Positions 47,554-55,129 of a stretch of 64,000 nt of DNA are shown here, in pieces; within the stretch, counting starts at the first letter, position 1, and each line of letters opens with the position of its first letter. Under the pieces are notes generated by a model that searched no databases, was not told where the DNA came from, and saw nothing but the letters and a program-made list of their open reading frames with translations. The stretch covers positions 1-64,000 of the forward strand of contig CAJNDS010002192.1 of NCBI GenBank assembly GCA_905221605.1. The letters are read 5' to 3'. This DNA comes from Symbiodinium natans. Taxonomy: Eukaryota > Sar > Dinophyceae > Suessiales > Symbiodiniaceae. The translations under genes were made by a program, and so were the position numbers.

Positions 47554-47693
47554 TCTGTCCGCCTTCGGTGCTTCGGCGCTCCAAGCATCCGTCAGGTTCC
47601 TAATCAAAACTCTGCACGAGGCCACCCAGATAGACCTGTGTCCATCCCGGTTCGGTGACTCATCGGTGCCTCAAGCATCCGTCAGGTTCCTAT
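47554..47693. repeat. 91 bp tandem duplication at the 3' end of the RPA-like gene
   Basis: CAAGCATCCGTCAGGTTCCT occurs twice, 91 bp apart, each preceded by AGACCTGTGTC and a TTCGGTG block. The upper copy contains the last codons and stop of the minus-strand ORF, so the duplication repeats the coding end (RNLTDA). Confidence 0.75.
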
Positions 47694-48393
47694 TCAGCTG
47701 TCTACACACGCGCTTGGCGTTGTTCGGTGACGGCGTCAGATTTTCCAGCAGCTCTGCAGGTCGTTTCGGATCGCGTTCTTCAGCCGCCATCAGGATTGAC
47801 GACCAAACGCCGAAGCTTGCGACGATGTTGGCCGCGCTCGCCTCCGGGACCACCTTCACGTCCGAGATGACAAAGCCATCTTCTGCGCACGAAAGGATCC
47901 GCACCACAGCTGCTTGCTTGTCGAACTTGTAGCTCAAGAGATCCGCTCCTTTGCAAAAACCATGTAGCATGTACCGGTTCTCTCCATCCTCCATCAGATC
48001 TGCAACCTGTCTTCGTATCAGCACGCAAGCAGCACTGCTGCAAAAAATCTCGACCGTCTCTACCCCATTATACAAGACACTGCTTATTCTTGCCTCCGTG
48101 GACACTTTGCAGGCACCGTCTTGGTCTTGCGGGTCCACCAGTGACCATGTGCTCTTTTTCGTCCCCTTGACGATGCTCACAGCGCTGTGCAGGCAGATCT
48201 TCGTTTTGCTGTCGGGGCACTGCATCTCCAAGTTGTAGAAATGGCTGCTCCTTGGGTTTGCCAGCTTGGAAGGCGCTGTTCCGGAGCACGATGCAGCAAC
48301 CAGCTTCAGCGACTGTGACAACACGTCGGCCGTGTTCTTGCCAGGAGGTTTCCAGTCCATGGGTGTGGCCGCAGCAAGCAGAACCTCAGACAT
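47671..48393 (-). CDS. RPA-like gene, C-terminal open frame
   Basis: 240 codons, starting at an ATG that overlaps the preceding stop (TGATG at 48395-48391). The frame is open upstream only to 48411, so it probably represents a downstream exon entered at CTGAG|GTTCTG rather than an independent gene. Strand-rich stretches such as TWSLVDPQDQDGACKVS and VETVEIFCSSAACVLI are compatible with a further OB-like fold, but this is inference. It ends inside the 91 bp duplication. Confidence 0.5.
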   Translation of the reverse strand: MSEVLLAAATPMDWKPPGKNTADVLSQSLKLVAASCSGTAPSKLANPRSSHFYNLEMQCPDSKTKICLHSAVSIVKGTKKSTWSLVDPQDQDGACKVSTEARISSVLYNGVETVEIFCSSAACVLIRRQVADLMEDGENRYMLHGFCKGADLLSYKFDKQAAVVRILSCAEDGFVISDVKVVPEASAANIVASFGVWSSILMAAEERDPKRPAELLENLTPSPNNAKRVCRQLNRNLTDA

Positions 48394-48977
48394 CAGATGA
48401 AGCGTTGTGCTTCAGCGCTTGTCTTCACTTGCGCAAGTGAGCAGAAACCATGTACACAGGCAATGCACGAGAAAGCAGCAGCTGAGCTTACGGCATTCAC
48501 ATACGAGTCTTTGACCCGGCGCAAGCAACGCACCGTGCACGGAGCGAACTGCAGATCTCCAGCAGCTAGCAGGGACAGGAATTCTTCTTTGTCCTTTGCG
48601 CCCGACAAAGCCAGAGCACCGGCTTCCAACACCTGCACGTCACAACTTCCGCTGATGTCGCGCATGACACTTCGGAAGAACACTCTGCTTTTGTCCTTTG
48701 TGAGGACGTCCTCTTCAGTGCCAACTGGAACGTCAACCCACGCCCCTGTGACTTGCACCTGAGACGTCACATGAGCGTAAGTCCGAACGGGGGACTCAAG
48801 CGAAACCATGACAGGCAGAATGGCTGAGGTCAGGCAGACGCTGAGGCTTCGGCAAGGCAGTCTTGTCGCAAGGAATCTTTCAAGGAGTGTAACAGGCTGC
48901 ACATAGTCAAAACTGCGTTGCCCTCCACGGAGACAGAGCCACCGCCGCCGCCTTCCCAAGATCCTGTCAAGGAGCAC
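48393..48977 (-). CDS. RPA-like gene, middle open frame
   Basis: Overlaps the upstream OB-fold frame (48830-48977) in the next -1 frame. Convincing composition begins at about 48830 (SAILPVMVSLESPVRTYAHV) and continues through a beta-rich stretch (VFFRSVMRDISGSCDVQVLE) that could be a third OB fold. The last about 35 codons look intronic, with a GCC|GTAAGC donor-like site. Splicing, a frameshift mutation or ribosomal frameshifting could each explain the shifts. No slippery heptamer was seen in the short 48393-48411 overlap. Confidence 0.5.
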   Translation of the reverse strand: MLLDRILGRRRRWLCLRGGQRSFDYVQPVTLLERFLATRLPCRSLSVCLTSAILPVMVSLESPVRTYAHVTSQVQVTGAWVDVPVGTEEDVLTKDKSRVFFRSVMRDISGSCDVQVLEAGALALSGAKDKEEFLSLLAAGDLQFAPCTVRCLRRVKDSYVNAVSSAAAFSCIACVHGFCSLAQVKTSAEAQRFI

Positions 48978-49762
48978 AGCTGCTCATCCGGAAGATTCTT
49001 CATCTCGTTGCTGAGCGTCCGTAGTGCCTCTGCCCTTGCATGTCGCCCGCCGTCTTTCACTTCAAAGCTGTTGGAGGCCGAAAGCATCAGCTTGCCGTTA
49101 TAAAAGTCTGTGCTCACAGCGAACAGGCGAACAACCCCTCCTTTGTGGGTTTCAAGCAAGTCTGCCATCTGGGTACTTTTCTCGTCCTGCCAGACAGCGA
49201 CCTGCACCACGCAGGCCTGCGAGTCACTCTTGTCCAACAGAGTGAGGGTAAGTTTTCGCCGGGGCCCCACCTTTGTCTGAACCACAGCATCCTGGACATC
49301 CTTCAGAACACCCATCAGATCTATGCACCTCTTGTCCATCAGCGCAGCAACGGCTTCGACGTTGTGGGGCGGCACACATTCTGTTGCCAAGTCACCATCG
49401 GTCGTTGTCGCTTGCGTCGAGACAGTCGAGCCATCCAGCATGACCACAGTTTTGTTGGGAGCTGACACCCATTTCATGTCCATTTTCGCATCCACCTGGG
49501 GCTTTGTCAGCAGCCACGTGGATTGATCCGCGAATTTCTTCAACAGCCCATTCAACTTGTTCTCATCTCCGCGAGCTGTAGCCAAGCAGTACATGGTTGC
49601 ATCCTTGCTGACAAGTCTACATTGGAGCCTCTGTCCCATCTTCTGGACGCCAGACCTGTCGTAGCTGTAGCGTAGAATTTGTGGCTCAACCACGCGAACC
49701 AGAAACGTTCCCACCTTGGCGGAGTGGCTCGTCAAATCTTTGATCTCCAAAGCCATGGCCAC
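48830..49762 (-). CDS. RPA1-like single-strand DNA binding protein, tandem OB folds
   Basis: 310 codons starting MAMALEIKDLTSHSAKVG. Residues about 17-115 resemble RPA1 DNA-binding domain A: a basic strand region, then an extended block ending VSAPNKTVVMLDGSTVSTQ. Residues about 147-240 resemble domain B, with the OB pattern RRKLTLTLLDKSDSQ, VVQVAVWQ, GGVVRLFAVSTDFYNGKLML. RPA binds single-stranded DNA during replication and repair. RPA1-like genes are also known passengers of Helitron transposons. The strand is the same as the Helitron-like helicase 12 kb away. No zinc-ribbon of the canonical RPA1 C-terminus was seen. The fold assignment is from pattern only. Confidence 0.55.
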   Translation of the reverse strand: MAMALEIKDLTSHSAKVGTFLVRVVEPQILRYSYDRSGVQKMGQRLQCRLVSKDATMYCLATARGDENKLNGLLKKFADQSTWLLTKPQVDAKMDMKWVSAPNKTVVMLDGSTVSTQATTTDGDLATECVPPHNVEAVAALMDKRCIDLMGVLKDVQDAVVQTKVGPRRKLTLTLLDKSDSQACVVQVAVWQDEKSTQMADLLETHKGGVVRLFAVSTDFYNGKLMLSASNSFEVKDGGRHARAEALRTLSNEMKNLPDEQLCSLTGSWEGGGGGSVSVEGNAVLTMCSLLHSLKDSLRQDCLAEASASA

Positions 49763-49798
49763 AGGTCTACTTGGTCAGGCGACCCAGCCAAATGACAC

Positions 49799-50036
49799 TG
49801 TCACACACACAAATACACACGCATTCCAGCTTGGCCATAGTCGCATTTAGTTACATGCTGCCGCGTGCATGTCCCGCGGAAACTCAGCATGAAGCATGAG
49901 CACACAACCAGACCCTGCAAGACACACACACATACACATGCTTTCGAGCCTGAATGAAGAGCGACAGTACATGTAGTTGCATGTTGCAATGTTGCAGCGC
50001 ATGTCCCGCGGAAAGTCAGCATGAAGCATGAGCACA
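49799..50036. repeat. 132 bp tandem duplication upstream of the RPA-like gene
   Basis: A 37 bp block beginning CATGTCCCGCGGAAA and ending CATGAAGCATGAGCACA occurs at 49868 and 50000 with one difference. CACACA tracts and TACATG.. / TTGCATGTTGC segments lie between. It sits in the likely 5' flank of the minus-strand RPA-like gene. Confidence 0.75.
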
Positions 50037-50354
50037 GAAGCAGACGCTGAAGTCCTTGGCAGAGACGAACTTCACAGCTGCGCCATGGCTCTCATGACCA
50101 CTGCTGTCTGTTGTCTGTCAAATCACACGAACGCAGAAGATATCGTGAATCTAGCATACTCTAGCGCGCACCTGTTCGGCATTGGCCTCAGACGTCAAGC
50201 GAAGCCACGTGACGAAAGACAACTTCAGCATGGCCCTCCCCCTAGGGCGGGGGGGGGGTGGGGCCCCAAAATGTTACCAGTAACATTTCCGGGTCTCTCG
50301 CCGGGCATACATGCAAACCTACCCCATAATCCGTGTAACATTTCAAAAACATGA
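50028..50354 (+). CDS. small divergent open frame
   Basis: It starts MSTEADAEVLGRDELHSCAM inside the duplicated block and continues with protein-like composition for about 62 residues (HTNAEDIVNLAYSSAHLFGI). It then enters a G-rich tract, so the true end is probably a splice site near 50200. Divergent from the RPA-like gene. Unidentified. Confidence 0.25.
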   Translation: MSTEADAEVLGRDELHSCAMALMTTAVCCLSNHTNAEDIVNLAYSSAHLFGIGLRRQAKPRDERQLQHGPPPRAGGGWGPKMLPVTFPGLSPGIHANLPHNPCNISKT

Positions 50355-50535
50355 AGGAGACAAAGAACTAAAGCACGTATGTGCAGGTCTTTGCGTGGGC
50401 AAGACACACAAGCTAAAATGTTACCAAGCCTGGGGGGGAGGTCTCCTGGTAACAATTCCGACCGCCAAAAATGTTACCGGAAATCCTCGGTCACTGACGC
50501 AGCGCCCCCCCCCCCCCCCCGAAACATTTCCTAAA
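50262..50535. repeat. cluster of AATGTTACC motifs in both orientations
   Basis: AAAATGTTACC occurs at about 50268, 50415 and 50467, with inverse forms GGTAACA and GTAACATTTC between them. The first copy forms a perfect small palindrome AATGTTACCAGTAACATT. A C18 run follows at about 50503-50520. Confidence 0.6.
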
Positions 50536-50559
50536 GCAGGGCCATACTTCAGCCCATGA

Positions 50560-52020
50560 CCACGGATCTGCACGCGTGACACCTTCCCAGACCCCTGTCG
50601 CTCATGATCGCGTGACACCCGCTCATGATCCGGTCCGAAGCGCGTGACACCCGCCCGGCCTCCGTTGGCCCCACTTACGCCCATGATCGGAGACCATGGG
50701 AGACGGCACGAAACTCGTGACACCCACCGGGGAGACGGCACGAAACTCGGCCCTAACTGGCCCCACATGTGCTCATGATCGGAGATCCCCATTGTGCTCA
50801 TGATCGGAGACCACGGGAGACCACAGGCCCGAGACGCGTGACACCCGCCATGGCTCAAATGATTCCTGCTCATGATCGGAGTCCATGGGAGAGGGCCCGA
50901 CGCGCGTGACACCCGCCCGGCCTCAGTTGGCCCCAATTGTGCCCATGATCGGAGACCATAGGAGACCAGCTCATGATCGGAGACCATGGGAGAGACCACA
51001 GACCCGAAACCCGCCATGGCCCGAATGATTCCAATTGGCCCCAATTGCGCTCATGATCGGAGACCATGGGAGAGGGCCCGACGCGCGTGACACCCGCCCG
51101 GCCTCGGTTGGCGTTGGGCCCCTGCTCGGAGACCATGGGAGACCGAATGATTCCAATTGGCCCCAATTGCGCTCATGATCGGAGACCACGGGAGACCACA
51201 GGCCCGAAACGCGTGACACCCGCCATGGCCCGAATGATTCCAATTGGCCCCAATTGCGCTCATGATCGGAGACCATGGGAGAGGGCCCGACGCGCGTGAC
51301 ACCCGCCCGGCCTCAGTTGGCCCCAATTGTGCTCATGATCGGAGACCATGGAAGAGGGCCCGAAGCGCGTGACACCCGCCCGGCCTCAGTTGGCCCCAAT
51401 TACGCCCATGATCGGAGACCATGGGACACCACAGGCCCGAAACGCGTGACACCCGCCACGGCCCGAATGATTCCAATTGGCCCAATTGCGTTCATGATCG
51501 GAGACCATGGGAGAGGGCCCGACGCGCGTGACACCCGCCCGGCCTCAGTTGGCCCCAATTGCGTCCATGATCGGAGACCATAGGAGACCACAGACCCGAA
51601 ACGCGTGACACCCGCCATGGCCCGAATGATTCCAATTGGCCCCAATTGCGCTCATGATCGGAGACCATGGGAGAGGGCCCGACGCGCGTGACACCCGCCC
51701 AGCCTCAGTTGGCCCCAATTGCGCCCATGATCGGAGACCATGGGAGACCACAGACCCGAAACGCGTGACACCCACCATGGCCCGAACGATTCCAATTGGC
51801 CCCAATTGCGCTCATGATCGGAGACCATGGGAGAGGGCCCGACGCGCGTGACACCCGCCCGGCCTCAGTTGGCCCCAATTGTGCCCATGATCGGAGACCA
51901 TGGGAGACCACCGGCCCGAAACGCGTGACACCCGCCCGGCCCCAATTGGGTTCATGATCGGAGACCATGGGAGACCACAGGCCCGAAGCGCGTGACACCC
52001 ATCTGGCCAAGCGCGTGACA
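50560..52020. repeat. 160 bp dimeric satellite array
   Basis: Two related half-units of about 73 and 88 bp alternate. Both start CTCATGATCGGAGACCATGG or CCCATGATCGGAGACCATGG and contain CGCGTGACACCCGCC. The longer one adds CGAATGATTCCAATTGG. The dimer period is exactly 160 bp at 51490, 51650 and 51810. Left of about 51050 the order is irregular. All frames are open for long stretches because of the repeat; no gene is called. Confidence 0.9.
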
Positions 52021-52115
52021 CTTTTTTTTTTCTGAGGAGAGGACCCCAAACGGTTCCTGTTTGGGGAAAAAACACCTTTCAGTGGAGGATTGCAGTGCAG
52101 TGGGTGTTGACACTT

Positions 52116-52217
52116 GGGATGCTCCCCCTTATACTAACAGTCCTTAAGAGGGGTTTATTATGAGGGGTACTCTAATCCCTATTTTTTAGGACTGTGAGTA
52201 TAAGGGGGGAGCATCCC
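52116..52217. mobile_element. MITE-like foldback element, family A copy 3
   Basis: GGGATGCTCCCCCTTATACT on the left, with its inverse complement ending GGGGGGAGCATCCC on the right. Matching T-to-C and A-to-G changes in the two tips relative to copy 1 keep the stem paired. Confidence 0.75.
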
Positions 52218-52287
52218 AGGCTGACACTCTCCCGTGGACTCGAGTTCTTGCATGGCGGCAAGTCCCTCTTCCCGACACGTAATAGAG

Positions 52288-52398
52288 GATAGGATTAGGG
52301 GGACCCTTGGGGGATATAGACCCTCTGAATAAGGTCCCTGTTTAAGAGAGCCAGAAGAGGGTTCAGAAGGGTTCCCTTTTAAGGGTCCCCCTTATCCT
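52288..52398. mobile_element. MITE-like foldback element, family D copy 1
   Basis: Ends GGATAGGATTAGGGGGACCC and GGGTCCCCCTTATCCT are inverted. The centre TATAGACCCTCTGAATAAGG, TAAGAGAGCCAGAA is shared with 60641-60765. Confidence 0.65.
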
Positions 52399-52442
52399 GC
52401 CTAGGAACGTAGCAAGGTGCCACAATGCTGCTGTCCCAGTGT

Positions 52443-52542
52443 GGGGTGTCACGAGAATCAGGGACCCCAGGTCTTGATCCCGAAATAGGATCCCCTTTCA
52501 ATAAGGACCCCAGTAAGGTACACCCCAATATCGCAAACCCCC
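52443..52542. mobile_element. MITE-like foldback element, family C copy 4
   Basis: Contains CCCGAAATAGGATCCCCTTT, AATAAGGACCCCAGTAAGGT and an end CACCCCAATATCGCAAACCC matching the block order of 17651 and 20117. The left end is decayed. Confidence 0.5.
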
Positions 52543-52743
52543 AATGGTGGACGGAATCGAGTGCGTGGTCGGAGGATTTCGGCGCAAAGAGTGGTCGCAG
52601 ATGCTTCGATAAAGCTGACAGCACCTCGGCCGCCTTCATATCTGCGGGCTGATCTTCTGAAACCGTCAATGACACTTTTCAAGCTACGCAAGAGACGCTT
52701 TTTAAGTTACGACCATTTGTCTCTGTCGGAATGCTTCACCACG

Positions 52744-52774
52744 CGCCCCCCCCCTCCCCCCCCCAAAAAAAAAA
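52744..52774. repeat. poly-C / poly-A junction
   Basis: C-rich run with one T, followed by about ten A. Similar to the larger C/A junction at 60934-60979. Confidence 0.8.
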
Positions 52775-53043
52775 ATAGATAAAATAGCAGTAAACAATAA
52801 CACATTGGTAGGCACAGCAGGAGCCAACCTCCCCTCCCAATACAAAAACCCGCAGTTCTGGAGTTCATTGCCGCACAAGCCGTGACACCCCAGGCAACCC
52901 CCAGGCCGCAGCCCTTAAGGGCTACAAGGAGGGACCCCTGAAAAAAAACCCTTAATCTTGTTCCCCTATTTAACCCCTACATATATGCTATATAGGGCCC
53001 TATATACCTAAGTAGCCCCTACGCAGCCCTTAAGACATCACCC

Positions 53044-53096
<53 letters not shown>
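53044..53096. repeat. (CT)n microsatellite
   Basis: About 25 CT units with one early interruption. Confidence 0.9.
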
Positions 53097-53098
<2 letters not shown>

Positions 53099-53225
53099 CA
53101 TCCGCTGTTGCAGCAGCGCGGCGGGTCGGGGCTCTTCTCCGGGGCCACATCCAGCCAGAGCCTCTGTGCCAAACCCTGACTCCAACAGCATCGCTAGGGC
53201 TTGGCCACGAGTCTTGAATGGGGCT

Positions 53226-54020
53226 TAGGGTTTAGGGTTTCGGGTTTATGCCGGGTGGCTCACGAGTTCACGAGTTTCAGCTACAGATGCTCATGGTTCG
53301 AATGCTGTGGGCTGGACGTCTATTCTCCAGGGCTTGTGAAGGCTCTTGCTCTTACCCTAAACCCTACACCCTAAATCCTACAGAGCTTGCAGGACGTCAT
53401 GCCGGCTCCAGAGCACACCGTCTGTTCTCTGGGCTGCGTCGTCTCCGTTCCTATCCGTGTGAGCTTTCTGTGCCTGCAGACTTGGGTTAGACTTGCAAAC
53501 CTCAAAGCTTTTGTAAGAGAAGCACCTCATTTCTCGGAGTCGGACTGGCCCCACCCTGCCTATGCAAGAAAGCAGTCACTGAAGCCGAGTATGGTAATTT
53601 AGCGGCTGAATAGTTAGAACAGTTTTTTGGGGTTATTATACTATAACTACAGAGGGAGGACCATAAGGGAATGTTACATATTTTGGGGGTTATTCTACTC
53701 TAGTTACAAAGGCACCCCTAAGGGAATATTGCTAGTAATAAATTCCGACCCCTATATACCCCTTAAGGGTTAAGAATGGGCCCTAAACCGTAAACCCTAA
53801 ACCCCAAACCCCAACCCTGAACCCTGAACTAATTAATTCCCCCCCCCCATGTTTGGCTGGTCTCTCGTGTGAGCTTCCGGCGGCATGAAAGCCGACTTCC
53901 ACCGGCGAACCTTCGGCAGCTCCTGCGAATCATGTTCGGGGTTTAGGGTTTAGGGTTTGGGGTTTAGAGTTTAGGGTTTAGGGGTTTAGGGGTTTAGGGT
54001 TTAGGGCTTCGGGTTTAAGG
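53226..54020. other. non-coding stretch with telomere-like tracts and a short duplication
   Basis: TTTAGGG-type units at 53226-53250 and 53938-54015, CCCTAAA-type units at 53354-53376 and 53784-53825. A 60 bp imperfect direct duplication lies at about 53622-53735 (TTGGGGTTATTATACTATAA and TTGGGGGTTATTCTACTCTA). No supportable gene. Confidence 0.55.
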
Positions 54021-54289
54021 TCTAGGGTGAGGCAGGGCTACAGTAGCCGTTCAGGTCTCTCTAGGTTCCCTGAGGCTTTTGAAGGCTTTTTTGGAAGGGA
54101 TGCAGCGCAAGGCTTTGGTCATACTCCAGGGTTATCTTGTCAGTTTTGTCAAAAGGCTATCAATCTAAAGGCCCAAACAAGAATCCGACTTTTCTCGCCA
54201 CATCCGGCGGCAAGAGGGACAGCTGGGGACGATTCGGGGGTTGAGGACCCTAAGCCCTAAACCATAAACCTCTCCTACCATATAAATCT

Positions 54290-54674
54290 TAATGGTATTC
54301 GTGGGCAAGTCCCAACAATGCGTGGGCAAGGCCCAAATATTCGTGGGCAAGGCCCAAAATCCGGATTTTGGGCCTTGCCCACGAATTTTTGGGCCTTTTG
54401 GTTTTGGTTCGTGGGCAAGGCACAAAAATTCGCGGGCAACAAATATTCGTGGGCAAGGCCCAAAGATTCGTGGGCAAGGCCCAAAGATTCGTGGGCAAGG
54501 CCCAAAGATTCGTGGGCCAGGCCCAGAAATTCGTGGGCAAGGCCCGGAAATTCGTGGGCAAGGCCCGGAAATTCGTGGGCAAGGCCCAAAGATTCGTGGG
54601 CAAGGCCCAAAAACTCGCGGGCAAGGCCCAAAAACTCGTGGGCAAGGCCCAAAGATTGGTGGGCAAGGCCCGGC
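54290..54674. repeat. 21 bp minisatellite array
   Basis: About 16 copies of ATTCGTGGGCAAGGCCCAAAG-type units. Because the unit is 21 bp, frames stay open on both strands and spell seven-residue repeats (ALPTNLW or GLAHESL on minus, VGKAQRF on plus). Near the left end the orientation flips around a palindrome, GGCCCAAAATCC / GGATTTTGGGCC, at 54351-54374. Translation of such an array is possible but unsupported. Confidence 0.9.
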
Positions 54675-54945
54675 CTTGAGCCCCTAAACCCTTGAGCCCC
54701 TAAACCCTTGAGCCCCTAAACCCTTGAGACCCTAAACCCTTGAGCCCCTAAACCCTTGAGACCCTAAACCCTTGAGCCCCTAAACCCTTGAGACTCTCAA
54801 ACCTTGAGAACCTAAACCCTTGAGACCCTAAAACCTTCAGAACCTAAACCCTTGAGGCCCTCAACCCTTGAGTCCCTAAACCCTTGAAACCCTAAACGCT
54901 TGAGACCCTAAACCCTTGAGTCCCTAAACCCTTGCGAACCCTATT
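54675..54945. repeat. 16-17 bp telomere-derived array
   Basis: About 16 copies of CCCTAAACCCTTGAG with one or two added bases. Each unit holds one complete telomere heptamer followed by a TTGAG variant. It adjoins the 21 bp array directly. Confidence 0.85.
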
Positions 54946-55087
54946 AGTTTTATTGTTGTGCCATCCTAATAATAAGAAGAAACTTTGAATTTCTTAATGT
55001 TATGGGAACTCCGGGTGGGTGGGTATTTGTCGACGGTCTAAACAGCGAACCTAAACGAGAAACTGCTCGACCAGGAGCTCTTGAACA

Positions 55088-55129
55088 CTAAACCCTAAAC
55101 CCTAAACCCTAAACCCTAAACCCTAAACG
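55088..55129. repeat. short clean CCCTAAA tract
   Basis: Six consecutive perfect heptamers in C-rich orientation. Confidence 0.9.

Noticed and set aside
50421-52075. Long ORFs (up to 207 codons) over the 160 bp satellite
   Set aside because: Repeat-derived in several frames on both strands with the same period; no independent coding evidence.
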